A stretch of 64,000 nucleotides of DNA from Nicotiana tabacum (taxonomy: Eukaryota > Streptophyta > Magnoliopsida > Solanales > Solanaceae). Both the position numbers and the translations under genes were made by a program. The stretch covers positions 159,451,436-159,515,435 of the forward strand of contig NC_134087.1 of NCBI RefSeq assembly GCF_000715075.1. The letters are read 5' to 3'. A model generated the notes under the pieces. The model saw only the letters and a program-made list of their open reading frames with translations, searched no databases and was not told the origin of the DNA. How positions within the stretch are numbered: position 1 is the first letter of the stretch; every line of letters begins with the position of its first letter. This document shows positions 35,763 to 47,945 of the stretch, piece after piece.

Positions 35763-36889
35763 GGGCAGAATGTATATATGTCTTCCTTCGTGATTTTTGA
35801 AGGGTTTAACCATTTTTGCACTCAAAATTGGGAGCTTTGGGCGATTTTGAAGAGAGGAATCAAAGAGACTTCATTGAGGTAAGGATTTTGGACTTAAAAC
35901 ACATTCATATAGTAGAATTTCATGAATTTAGGGCTGTAACTAATGGGTTTGAAGGGCTAAAAATGGAGGATTAGGGCTTGAGTTTAAGAGGCCTTTAATG
36001 GAGGATTTGAGGGGTCATTTGAACTCCGATTTTGATGTTGTTGATATGTATAAACTCATGGAAGGATAAGGAACCCATTTATGTAAAAATTTCTGAGTTT
36101 CGAGAAGTGGGCCCGAGGCTTGGGTTTTTGGTAATTTCGGGATTTGTGCCCGTTATTGATTGTTTTTGCTTGGACTTTGTTCCTTTAGCATATTGTGATG
36201 CATTCGTTCTGATTTTGGATAGATTTGATGCGCGTGGAGGCCGATTTGAGGGGCAAATGCGTCGCGAGCTAGAGATTTCGCTGGTTCAAGGTGAGTAATG
36301 ATTGTAAATGATATCCTGAGGGTTTGAAACCCCGGATTCACACATCGTAGTGCTATATTGAGGTGAGACACGTGCTTGATGATGAGTGTGGGGTCGTTTA
36401 CTGTAGGGGATTGTGACTTGGTCCTTCCCGATTGACGCTTTTATCGCGTGTTTGATTGAAACTTATTTGTTATCATCATTATTTGGACTGATTGCCATAT
36501 TTGGGCTTTGAGCCAACTATTTGAACCCTCCGGGGATTTGTATCACTATCTCCTCACTGTTTTGACCTACTACTTGAACTCAATCATATTGTTTTCCACT
36601 ATTGTACAACTCAGTCACTTTTACTCGGTTTTGAAACTAAAATGATATATTAAATGATGTTTTGAGGCTGAGAACTACTGTTTTAACTAACGCTTGAGGG
36701 GCTTATGTGATTTCTGGACTGAGTATGGCCTAGGATCAGATGTGAGGATACTATGGGATCGAGCTGCGCGCCGTAGAGTGTTATACTGATATTGATATGA
36801 GGCCTAGGGCCTAGATTTGATGCCACGAGATGGCTTGATATTGCGCTTGGGCCGTAAGGGGCCCCTCTCGGAGTCTGCACACCCCTAGT

Positions 36890-36965
36890 GAGCGCCGTCA
36901 ATGAGATATATGGATCGGGCTGCACGCCGCAGCGATATATGGATCGGGCTGCACGCTGCAACGGT
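36890..36965 (+). repeat. GATATATGGATCGGGCTGC repeats in N1
   Basis: Two to three units of about 28 bp. The same repeats open the window at 23-95, linking 1-1158 to the N1 type. Confidence 0.9.
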
Positions 36966-37711
36966 GTTGGTACTATTCTACGTGTTTACTTTACTTCATC
37001 TGTCTGCAATTATCTATTGTTTGTGCTACTTCATGTGATATCTATCTGATCGCCTAGCATTTATCTGTTAATTGAGTGTTGTGCCCGATGGGCGGATTTT
37101 CGTGCTTATCTGCACTATTTGTTTGCATTCATTTGCATAATAGTTGAAAAAGTCATTTTCAAAAGAGGTTTAAACTGAGCTAAGATGTTTTTCCAAAGAT
37201 TTCACAGTTTCACTGCTTTTATTCAAAGGGTTTTAGACTGCTCTATACAACATGTTGATGCATTTTTCGTGATTTCTTCCTGCTCAATTATTATTTACCT
37301 TTATTACTCACTGAGTTGGAGTACTCACTTTACTCCCTGCACCTCGTGTGTAGATGCAGGTATTTGTTCACCCGGTAGCGGGTTTTGAGCTGGACGAAGG
37401 CTAAGTTATCGGAGTTTAGTAAGGTGACTGCCAGCGTTCGCAGCACCACATCTCTTCCTTTTGTTTATCGGCCTTATTTTATATGTTTCACGCCTTGCAG
37501 TTGTATTTATACTCTAATAGATGCTCGTGACTTGTGACACCCCGGTTTGGGCTATGTCGCGTTGTACTTCCGCTAATTATTATCATTTAATCACATTTAA
37601 ACTGCTTATGAACTGTTTAACCGCTTTAAATAGGATGTATTGGGTTTAGTTGGCTGGCCTTGTCTTCACGAGAGGAGCCATCACGACCGGATCGGGGATT
37701 GGGTCGTGACA

Positions 37712-38024
37712 CAAGGTGGTTGCCAGCGTTTGCAGCACCGCCTTTCTCCCTTTTGCTCATCACTCATGTTTTGTATATTTCATACCTTGTAGTTGTACTT
37801 GTACTCTAATAGATGCTCGTGACTTGTGACACCCCGGTATCGGGCTGTGTTTTGGGTTGTTTTCCGCACATTATAAAAATCTTTTGCTTAGTTTGTGGTT
37901 ATCTATTCATACTTAAACTGTTTATTAATATTTAACTATTTTGAAAAGGTGAAATGGGTTAGTTGGCTGGCCTTGTCTTCATGAGAGGTGCCATCATGAC
38001 CAGATCGGGGTTTGGGTCATGACA
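37712..38024 (+). repeat. Element A 5' LTR, second part
   Basis: Continues the interrupted LTR with GTGGTTGCCAGCG and ends GGGTCATGACA at 38024, matching 48361-48665 of the 3' LTR. Confidence 0.93.
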
Positions 38025-38027
38025 AAT

Positions 38028-38039
38028 TGGTATCAGAGC
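38028..38039 (+). other. Element A primer-binding site (tRNA-Met)
   Basis: TGGTATCAGAGC, three bases after the LTR end; canonical initiator tRNA-Met complement. This fixes plus-strand orientation. Confidence 0.95.
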
Positions 38040-38073
38040 CTAGGTTACATAGGTCTCATGAGTCATGAGCAAG

Positions 38074-38113
38074 TTTAGTAGAGTCTCGCGGATCGGTACG
38101 GAGACGTCTGTAT
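38074..38113 (+). other. Conserved leader block shared with element G
   Basis: A 39-base block containing TAGAGTCTCGCGGATCGGTA and GGAGACGTCTGTA is nearly identical at 54671-54709 in element G, although the surrounding leaders have diverged. It includes the palindrome AGACGTCT. A shorter related piece (AGTAGAGTCT) is on the minus strand near 11670. A packaging or dimerisation role is possible but unproven. Confidence 0.6.
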
Positions 38114-38899
38114 TTATCCTGGAGAGGCTGCAGAACCTTTAGGAAAATTTCACATTCTTGAATTCTCATCGTGCGTCCTTGATTCAGCTTGAAACGTAAC
38201 TTTGAAATTCCTTCCATGCATTTGTATGCGCACATGAGTGCTCAGTATCAGATGTGTCTTGATGGTTTGTGATCCCCCGATCGAGGGGCGAGATGTGATC
38301 TTTGTGAGTTTGATGTGGGACCAGTCTAGAGGACTTGAGGCTAGATCTTTGCGTACGGCTTGAGCACTGAGGTGCTGATTGTGTGAGCAAGTGCTTTTGA
38401 ATTTATATGTTTGGTAATTTTTCCCTATTAGTGGAAGTGACGGTTGGATGGCTATGTAATAAGAATGTTAGTGCTGCGAGATCTATTCGCATGATTTGAA
38501 AGTGATGAGAAAGGTCTGCTGGAGAATAGAAGAACTATTAGGTGCTTGATTTCCGACTTGATTCGAGTTATAGCTCGAGTTATGGGCGTGTGAAGAATCT
38601 TTTCATGTCTCCTAGTTGGGAGTGGAGTAGATTTCATGTTGCGGTTTAAGTTCAGACTCAGGAAGACTAAGTGACTGCATAATGGTTATGACGGTGGAAG
38701 GTATACATAAAAGTTAGTTTAAGGCGAAGCAGGTGGGTTATCTCCTGCGAAGTGTTCTAGAGTTGTGTGATCCTTATGTTGTCTGTTAGAAGATCCCATT
38801 TACAAGTAAAACATATGTGTGAATTTAATTTGGGTCGCCTAAGAGAGTGGGTTTAATTGTTACGAGAGGAAATGCAAGATTTGTAGAAGGTATGAAGTA
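38114..38899 (+). other. Element A interior, left part, non-coding
   Basis: Decayed leader and interior of element A; no gag ATG or domain can be recognised. Ends at the AAGTA duplication (38895-38899) made by solo LTR N2. Confidence 0.6.
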
Positions 38900-41800
38900 T
38901 GTCACACCTCCTTTTTGCGCGCCCCGCCCTGAAGGGTAAGATGCGCGAGGGAGTTTTTCCAATTTAAGTGACAATATTCGAAATGGGATTATTTATTTAA
39001 TTCAGAGTCGCCACTTGGGAAAGGTTTGGCTTTTGGTGTCCCAAGTCACCGGTTTATCTTGAATCCCAAATCGAGGAAATTTTCGACTTTTCCAAACGAA
39101 GTCTGCGAACCAGAAATTCTAAGTAAGGAATTCTGTTGACCCGAGGGAAGGTGTTAGGCACCCTCGAATCCCGTGGTTCTAGCACGATCGCTTAAATTGT
39201 TATAATGACTATATATCTGATTTAAATACATGTTATGACTTACTTGCTTTTATTAAGTTTAAACCGCTTTTATTATTATCATTTATTTTTATAAAATTGC
39301 AACGTCGTGAAAATGCATCTCGAACCACGTCACAATCAATGCACCCGTGGTCGTCGACACATTTTGACTCCGTTGAGATTTGGATTTGGGTCACATCAAT
39401 GTGCACCCGTGTTTAAGAAGGTTAAATTATTAAAGGTGCGCCTAAAGCAACTAGCGTATTGTTATTTTGGGAAGGCCGTAAAATTCGCTAAACGGCCTAT
39501 CCCGAATTCTAAGTATTTTAATATATACATTTAGAGGGCCCCGCAGCTTGTGCATTTTTGTTTGTCGAGGCTCGTCTCAATTTTATTTAAAAGGATAAAC
39601 CTACAGTGACTATATTTTATATTAAGTTCATCTCTAAAATAAAAGAAAATCTCTTAATTAATTACATGCTAAAAAAACGTAACTTATTAGTTATTAGTTT
39701 ACAGCTAATGCGAATGGAAAATTGCGACCGAGTTTGTACGAAGAAAAACTGCTTTCATTCTATATTCTATTATTCAATAATACTAAAACGTGAGATTGAC
39801 ACATCGTAATATCAAAACAGATTAACTATTCTTTGATTAATTTAAACTAACATTATTAGATGAAGAGGTTATACATATGCGACATCATTACTCATTTAAT
39901 CAATCAACTACATTTTTATACAAAGAAAGGAAAATTATATTCAAACACAAATCTAAAAAGGAGGGATTCAACAGGAACAAAGCCTGATTAATATTTCATT
40001 TCTCTTCAATCCGAGAGTATACAAATGTGTACCTGGAAATGGTAGTACAAGAACAAAAGAAGTAGGAGTCAGCAGCAATAACACCACATCAATAGTAGGT
40101 TCAGCAACACCGCAAACCAGTAACAACCAGTAGAATAACCCAGTAACGAATTGAAAAATCAGCAATACCAAAGTGCAATCACAGTCAAAGCAGAAGAGAG
40201 ACGGATACAAGATGCAGTAGTTTAATGATTTTGAATAACACTCGAGAAAAGACAAACAGAATTTATTCAAGTAGAAGTTCAAGTTGTCTTTCTCTTCTTC
40301 AAAATTCTACCACACTTCTTCAGATTTTCAGAAAGTATTACTCTAAAAAATATTCTCCCAAATAATAATCCTCTCCCTCTCTAAGTCTTCACCTTTTTCT
40401 CTTTATGTTCAAGTGACCCTATATAGCAAGACAAGTCTTCAATTCCCAAACCCAAATTATTCCTCCAAGGCATGCTTTGTCCCCACTATTAAATGTCTTC
40501 TTTATTTTAAACCTTGTCCCCCATGCCTACATTAAATAAATACCACATTCCCAACCCATTATAATTTGTCTCCCATGCCTACATTAAATAAGTACAATAT
40601 TCCCCACCCATTATAATTTGTCTTGTCCCCCATTATGTTAAACAAGTATATCAAAAACCACACCCCATTATATTTTGTCCCCCATGCTTAACATAAAGAA
40701 TCAAAATAATGTTCAATTACCAAACTACCCCTCCGACCTTATTGCAATTACCATTTTACCCCTGAACGGATTGCAATTTACCAAATTACCCCCATCAGCT
40801 CTAAACACTCAATTAATCATAACTCAACCAAAATATAGCCAAGATGACCAATTTCTCAACAATCTTCAACAACAAATTACATGAACATGATGAACAACAC
40901 AACTCAAAAATTAATGGAATGAATTAACCATATCGGGAACCAATCCTGGTTAATTTAGACCATCAATGGATGAGCAAGGATACAACAATACAAACAAAAA
41001 TATGCATGATTCAAATTAAATCAACAAATCAAAAACCAAAACAAACTCCAATTAAATTACTGGACGAACTTCAAACAATGAATAAACATGCATTAAACTC
41101 TATTTTAAGCAACAAACATGACGGATTCAAACGATTCAAACAACATTAATAATTTCTGGAAAATATATAACAACATGAAATGAATTGAATTAAATTTCAA
41201 TTTGAATCTAACAAACATTAAACTAACAAATATTTACCTAAACAATAATACAAACATGAAATAAACATGAAAAACAACTAATTAAATTTCCATTTGAAAT
41301 ATGAAAATTAATTCAACAAAACACATAAACATTTAACAAAACAAAAAATCAAATATCTAACCATAGACATGAACAAAACAAACATTTGTCGTTTTTAGAT
41401 TCGAGAATATCAAAACAAAATACGGACAAAATAAAACTCAAAATCTACCAACCGGATTGAAACGAAATATGTACGGACTGTTTTGACGAACCTCGAATGG
41501 GAATAAATCTGTCCGGACTCAACGACTAACACAATGACGAGTTCACCTTCCTTGTAAACTTGACGAACTCAAGACGACGCTTGACAAAACGACGACTAAA
41601 ACTCGACCAAACAGTGTTGGCGATGGCGGAAATGGCTGGACGCAGCAGTCATGCAGCAGAAGCGACGGCGAAGCAGATGGGGAGGAAATTGGCGCAACAA
41701 CTCGGCAGCAGCAGCTCGGAAGCAGTGGTCGACGAGGGCAATGGCAGCAGTAGCAGCTGCGTGAGCAGCAGGTGGGCTGTTTGGGTCGTCACTGGTCGTC

Positions 41801-42716
41801 GACTGTAGTCGACAAAAATGGGGGTTGACGACGAGGGTGAGGGAAGCCATGGACGTCGAAGGTGAAGGACGTCGCGATGGTGTTTGGAAGGTCGGAGAAG
41901 AAGGCAGCGCAGTAGCAGCTGCGTGAGAAACAATGGCGACTGGCCATGGCGAGGGTGAGCAGGTTGGAACTAAGACGACGATGGTTGTTTGGACGAAGAA
42001 GATGAAGAGCTTGAGGTGAGATAAGGGCAGCCATGGTTGGGAGCTTGGAATTTTGAAGGTTTGGAGAAGAAGCAAAGGTGGGGGAGGCGGGTGTTTTCTT
42101 AGTTTTAGGGTTTTGTTTTTGGGTTTCAACAAGAAAAAATGAAAAATGGGAGGGGGTTGGGCGGATGGTTTAATTATGGGGCGAACCGGGTCGACCCGGT
42201 CTGAAGTGGACTGGGTCGTGGGGAAGATTGGGCAATTATTTGGGCCTGAGGTTGAAATTTGAAGAAGTGGCCCAATCCGATCTTTCTTTGTATTTTTGTT
42301 CTCTTTTCTTTTTTTATTTTTCTAAAACTAAATTACAAAAATACTTAAATTATTATTAAGAACTAAATTAAGTTATGAAAGCGCAAATTAACTACCAATA
42401 ACAATTAACGCACAATTAAGCATAAAATTGTACATTTGGACATTAAATGCTAAAAATTCAAAAGATGCCTATTTTTGTAATTTTCATTTTTCGTAAACAA
42501 ACTTAATTACTAACAATTGTAGAATTAAATCCTACATGAAAAATGCGACATATTTTTGTATTTTTTATTAATTTAACAAATAAACATGCACAGAAAAATA
42601 CAAATAATTATTCAAAATATCACAAAATATCACAAAATTGCATACCAAGGAAAATCATTTTATTTTGAATTTTTTTGGGAGTAATTCTCATATAGGGCAA
42701 AAATCACGTGCTTACA
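38900..42716 (-). mobile_element. Solo LTR N2, Ogre/Tat type
   Basis: 3.8 kb from TGTCACACCTCC to ACGTGCTTACA (minus orientation TGTAAGCACGT...GGTGTGACA), flanked by a perfect duplication AAGTA (38895-38899, 42717-42721). The first 300 bases align with the LTRs of element B (GTCGCCACTTGGGA, GGTGTTAGGCA). The rest is longer and diverged, so it is a different Ogre/Tat subfamily. A CG- and GCAGCAG-rich stretch (41560-42130) gives overlapping ORFs on both strands that lack any recognised domain; I treat these as non-coding LTR sequence. Confidence 0.88.
39003..39046 (-). other. U5 inverted repeat with primer-site-like motif
   Basis: ACTTGGGA (39013-39020) and TCCCAAGT (39039-39046) form an 8-bp perfect stem. 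Adjoining it CAGAGTCGCCA (39003-39013) is the same 11 bases as the tRNA-Arg 3' end at 24124-24134. The stem is kept in both LTRs of B (12721/12741 and 24239/24259), where the 11-mer has one to two changes. Confidence 0.75.
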
Positions 42717-45592
42717 AAGTACCAGATGGTCTGTGTTCCACGAGCTTATGAAGGACTGAGTTAATCTCACTATGGTATTATGGCAGCAATAGAGTATATG
42801 CGTTATGAGTTATTGAGTGTGTTTTGATCTATGGCTTCAGGCCAAGTGGCGAAGTCTGCTATTGATTAGTTGATTGCACGTTTATATGCTATGTTGGTCC
42901 CAGTTTGAGGCGTTCGGGCGAATCAGTTATGGCCTACGGGGATTGAGACCGAGGATGGCTCGAGTAAAGGAAAAATTCTTAACAAGGTATATAGTATGCT
43001 TTATAAATGTGTAAGAATCACAGAATGTCTTGAGTTGTTATTGGTAAAGGATGCTCGGTGCATAAAGCAGGAAGTTGCTTGGTTGTAATGGAATGATGTC
43101 ACATTCTGTGGTGTCGGAGTGCTAATGAGGCACAGGTTGATCGGTTCGTTTGATCAGACTAATTGCAGTTTGAGTAGAGTGAATAACTCGTGGGAGTGGT
43201 TCTAATGTGTTCAAGATTCACATGTAACAATAGGGTAAGTTAAAGTTGTATATGTGGTTAGAGACTGCGTTTTCATTGGAAGATGCCAAGACTTGTAGTG
43301 TTTTCTATATTAATTGTGGGATTCTATGTATTAGTATCAGAAGGTAACAGATTTAGATTCGCAAGAAGTTCTTCAGAGCAAAGTATTTCGAATGTGGGGC
43401 TTTTGGGAATATTTAAGAGAGTATTCAGCGGCTTATACGTCTTAGATAGTGTGGTTTTATGCTTGGGTCTCGTGTGGTAATCCTGGGTTGAGGAATTTTG
43501 GTGCTACAACAAGAGAGAATATCAAGTTGAAGATGAATCAGAAGAAAATTTAGATAGATGGAGTAGCTTGATAGTAGACCGAATCGGTAGGGTAAGGATA
43601 TGATTAATTCCTTGTGTGTGTTCGAGGTAATAAGTTCTTTCAGATATTTTGCGGCGATGCTCTTATGTTTTGATGGCTTGCTTAGCTTGATCGAGTTAGA
43701 AGGATTCAGTCCTGACAGGTCTGATTTGTGCAAAGGGAACTCGGAGAGTTCTTGATGGTTTTTTATCGAGGTTTGGAGATGTATATCTTCTATGGACATG
43801 CGATGTATAGTGATTTTTCTTCTAGACGGGGCCAATGGAAAGTTTTCACTAGTGGAGTGCGTAGTTGTCTGTGGCTCGGAAGGGAGATGAAGTTATCATG
43901 TTATCTTAGGACGTTATGGTATATGCGGTATGTTGTGAGGATCAAGATTTGCATGTGTAAAGTTACAGTCAGTTTTGAAAGGAAGTTCATGAAACCCTTA
44001 AGCAGCAGGTAGCCTCAGATGATTAAGAAAATGGTACTGCTAATTGGAAGTGATTTGACGAGAGTATATGTTTCAGTAGAAGGGTAATGTGATTAAGTTA
44101 ATGTCATTTCGGTATTATTGCGGCACTTTCTTGTTAGATCGACTGGTGATATTCGGGATTTCTTGGTGGCACAGGGAAATTTTAGAGTATCTATCATGGG
44201 ATGATTGGGTATTAAAGGTGTGGCATGTGTTCGGACGGCGAAATTGGGATCAGATATGGTGATTCATGTGCCGTGTGGATGTGGAGATGAAAGTTCTCAT
44301 ATTCAGGCTATGATGTAGTTGTAGATCGCGTGTATCGACATTGTTTAGCAACTACCGAGATTTGGAGGCCTGAGGGGATCTTTCTTTGCTTGGTATATTA
44401 GATTTTGGATGTGATATTGGGGTTTAGACTGGTTGTCTCCGTGTTGGGTTATTCCGAACTATTGCGCTTTGGGCTATGCCGGAAATGCCACGGGTTGAGT
44501 GGCGAGATGCGTCGGGTTATGTTCTAGTACAGTGGTTTATATTTCAAGGACCCAGCGGACGGCTAGGAAAGATTGCCTTTCTTAATTGGGCCTTCGCGAT
44601 GAATGTCAGAGCAGAGGTTTCTACCATTGATTCAGTTCTGGTGTTGAGGAACTTTTCAAATGTGTTTCTTGTAGCCGGGCATGTCCCCGGGCGAGGTTGC
44701 GGATTTTAGTATTGATTTGGTGCCGGGCACCGTATCGTATGGCACCGGCAGGAGTTATAGTAGTGTAAAGAGCAGCTTCAGGATTTCCTTGATAAAGAGT
44801 TCATTGGTGGGTCGATGTGGATGCGTGTTCTAACTTGAGTCGGCTTGGTTGGCTCCGAATTGCATTGTTGAGGGATGTGTCGATTCGACTGTTATTGAGT
44901 CTATTGGTGATCCGGGGAGATCTATAAGTTGCCTTTCTGTGTTGCGAGTCGCTATGATTTGTTAGGTATGGGCACACATGGTGCGGTTCTATTGGGGTTC
45001 ATAGTGGAAGTCGAGCGGGAAAAGTAATTGGGTGTTGCTCGGTGAACATCGTATTGGTTATGTCCTATCGGGTTTGCGTGGTATATGTTACTTGTTTCAC
45101 CGTGGGTGTAATGATTTGCTTTGGTTCCAGACATCAAATTGTGCGTGGTTGTCAATTTTGAGCATAGTGACTTGAGGTGTCTCATGTGGAGCAGTGTTGG
45201 AATGAGACTTTGGCTGATAAGAGGTTTTCTATCAGTATTCGGTTGTTATGGACAACTGCTGTGAATAGAAGTTATCGCTACGAGTGTTTGAGTTATGTGG
45301 TATATCATGGGATTGCTCCCGAGGTTGCAGGCATGGGTTATTACAGCTGGTTCGGGTCTATTCAGAGTATAGGTGTGAAGTTTTGATCATATTGATGGTT
45401 TCAGAAGTGGAAATGTGGTTCTATGGCTTAGGGGCCAGACTGGATTGTGTAATTTCAGTTGCAATGTGTTATCAGACCTATATGAGATAGGGTGACGTGG
45501 GATCACCCCCGGGTATATGCATGGTAAAGTTATTCAGCTATTGGTTGGCTTTTAGAACAACTCTGGGCACGTTCGAGGACGAACATGTGTTT
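42717..45592 (+). other. Element A interior, right part, mostly non-coding
   Basis: Continues element A after N2. Only a degraded protease/RT junction near 44590-44800 is recognisable. The last 120 bases before the PPT are similar to the inverted sequence at 50815-50945 in element F. Confidence 0.75.
44590..44800 (+). pseudogene. Degraded gypsy pol fragment (protease-RT linker)
   Basis: A short trace of Tekay/Del-like pol: LVLRNFSNVFLVAGHVPGR in one frame resembles the conserved start of the RT module, and after a stop and frame change DLVPGTVSYGTG followed by EQLQDFLDKEFI continues it. The catalytic RT, RNase H and integrase are not seen. The fragment indicates that the interior of A descends from a coding element rather than from a simple non-coding derivative. 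Confidence 0.65.
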
Positions 45593-45605
45593 AAGTGGGG
45601 GAGGA
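45571..45605 (+). other. Element A PPT with adjacent stem-loop
   Basis: GTTCGAGGACGAAC (45571-45584) is a perfect 5-bp stem with loop AGGA. AAGTGGGGGAGGA (45593-45605) is the polypurine tract immediately before LTR start TGTAACG. Confidence 0.87.
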
Positions 45606-46307
45606 TGTAACGACCCGACCGGTCGTTTTGAGCTTTTGCACTTTGATCGCCAGTTCTCAGACATGACTTGCCCCGTGTGATGTATTATGACTGATGTATA
45701 TCGTTAGTTTTGGTTTTCAGGAAAATCGGAATGAATTTGAAAGAACAGTCTCAGATGAAAGCTTTAAATTTGAAAGGTTTGACCAAGAGTTGACTTATTT
45801 GTATATGAGCTCGGAACGGAATTTTCATGATTTGGTTAGCTTCGCTGGGTGATTAATGATTTAGGAGTGTGATCGATATTGGTTTTGGAGGTCCGGTGTA
45901 GAATTAGGCTTGAATTGGCGAAGTTAGTATTTTGGCGATTTTCGGTTGATAGGCGAGATTTTGATCCGAGGGTCGGAATGGAATTCCGAGAGTTTCTGTA
46001 GCTTCGTTATGTTATTTGTGATGTGTGTGCAAAATTTCAGGTCATTCGGAGGTGGGTTGGTTAGGTTTTTGATCGAAGGCGTATTTCGGAAGTTTTAGAA
46101 AACTTAGGCTTGAATTCGATGTGAACTGGTGGATTTGGTGTTTGAGGTGTTTTGATGATTGGAGCAAGTTTGAATAAGGTCTTAGGATGTGTTTGTGCCT
46201 TTGGTTGAGGGCTCGGAGGCCTCGGGTGAGTTTCGAGTGGTCATTCGGACCATTTTGGAGTTTGAAAAGTTGCGGAAAATGCAGGTTCAGCAGTTGCAGG
46301 GTTTTAC

Positions 46308-46618
46308 TCTTCGCGTTCGCGAGTGGGTCAGAAGAGGTTGAGGAATTTTTGCCTTCACGTTCTCGAGAAGGGCTTCGCGTTCGCGAAGGTTTGGCCAGTG
46401 GTGTATCGCATTTGCGACAGGAGCCTCGCGATCACGTAGAGGTCAATTAGGTGGAGTCCATTTTGCCCATCGCGTTCGCGATGGTAAGGACGCGTTCGCG
46501 AAGGGTGTTCATGTTAAAGCATCGCATTCGCGATGGGTTATTGCATTCACGAAGCAGAATATTTGGTCAAAGTAAGTTTGTGCTACGCGAACACGAGGGG
46601 TTAACCGCGTTCGCGAAG
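46308..46618 (+). promoter_or_regulatory. TCGCG array upstream of the 3' LTR TATA
   Basis: About ten to eleven copies of TTCGCGTTCGCGA-like motifs, fewer than in the 5' LTR because one or two units near the start (32787-32830 in the 5' copy) are missing. TTTATAAG follows at 46645. Confidence 0.7.
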
Positions 46619-47814
46619 AAGGAAAGTCAGACCTGGGCAGAAAGTTTATAAGTTATTTCATCCACGATTTTGAGTCATTTTTCCTCCATAGCTGAGTATT
46701 TTGAGAGCTTTTTGAAGGTGATTAAAGAGATATTCAAGGAGAATTGATTGGAGGTAAGATTTTCGAACCTAAAACGTGATTCTATTATGAAATTAACCTA
46801 GAAATTCATGGAATTTAAGCTAAAAAAAAAATGGAAGAACTAGGGCTTGAGATTTTGAACTTTTGAGTTGGGATTTGAAGGACCATTTGAGGTTAAAATT
46901 GAGAACTTTTGGTATGTATGAACTCGTGGGGAGATAAGGAATATAATGATGTGAAAATTTCTGAGCTTCGAGAAGTGGGCCCAGGGCTCGGGTTTTGCTA
47001 ATTTTGGGATTTTCTATATTTTTCGATTGTTTTCGCTTGGGCTTTACTCCCTTAGCATATTGTGATGTATTCGTTCTGATTTTGGATAGATTCGATGCAC
47101 GTGGAGGCCGATTTGAGGGGCAAAGGCGTCGCGAACTAGGGATTTCGCCGGTTCGAGGTGAGTAATGATTGTAAATGATACTCTGAGGGTTTGAAACCCC
47201 GGATTGCACATCGTAGTGCTATATTGAGGTGAGACACGCTCTGATAATGAGCGTGGGGTTGTTTACTATTGGAGATTGTGACTTGGTCCATCCCGATTGA
47301 CGATTTTACTGTGTATTTTATTGAAACCTGTTTGTTAACATCATGATTTGGGCTGATTGCCATATTTGGGCTTCGTGCCAACTATTTGAACCCTCTGGGG
47401 ATTTTTATCACTATTTCCTCACTGTATTGATTTATCACTTGAACTCAGTCTTGTTGATATTTACTGTTTTACAAACTCAGCCACTTATACCCATATTTGA
47501 AACTTAAACGATATTTCTAAAAGATGTTTTGGGCTGAGAACTACTGTTTTACTAATGCCCGATGGGCTTGTGATGATTTTCGGACTGAGTGAGGCCGAGG
47601 GCCATATGTGAGATTATGCTGAGCGATATGAGGACGAGGGCCTGAGATACTTTTATACGCCACGAGGTGGCTTAAGTGATGTGAGGCTGTGTGCCGAGTG
47701 ATGTGAGGCCGAGTGCCGAGAGATGATGCCACGAGGTGGCTTGATATAGCGCTGGGCCGTAAGGGGCCCCTACGGAGTCTGCACACCCACAGTGAGCGCG
47801 GGTACCCATCATGA

Positions 47815-47945
47815 TCTGAGAGTGAGCCCGACGGGCTGATATTTCTGAGAGTGAGCCCGAGGGGCTGATATTGTTCTGAGAGTGAGCCCGAGGGGCTGAT
47901 ATTATTATGAGAGTGAGCCCGAGGGGATGGTACGGTTCTGAGAGA
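47815..47945 (+). repeat. GAGAGTGAGCCCGAGGGGCT repeats
   Basis: Four to five units of about 27-33 bp (TGAGAGTGAGCCCGA plus spacer). The 5' LTR has three to four (34290-34410), so copy number differs between LTRs of the same element. Confidence 0.9.

Larger units (their letters stand above)
34820..37711 (+). mobile_element. Solo LTR N1 nested in element A 5' LTR
   Basis: 2892 bp from TGTAACGACCTGACCGG to GGGTCGTGACA, inserted in the same orientation into the LTR of A. Flanks are CAAGA (34815-34819) and CAAGG (37712-37716); the uninterrupted site at 48358 reads CAAGG, so the left copy has one substitution. No interior remains, which indicates LTR-LTR recombination after insertion. It is closely related to A's LTR except for the region upstream of the TATA and the repeats at 36895-36965. 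Confidence 0.93.

Noticed and set aside
34820..37711. N1 and the 5' LTR of A as the two LTRs of one element
   Set aside because: N1 has its own CAAGA/CAAGG flanks and lies wholly within the LTR of A; there is no PBS or PPT between them.
41560..42132. Overlapping ORFs up to 178 aa on both strands in a CG- and GCAGCAG-rich stretch
   Set aside because: They lie inside solo LTR N2, are low-complexity in composition and show no domain; both strands are open because of triplet-like repetition.
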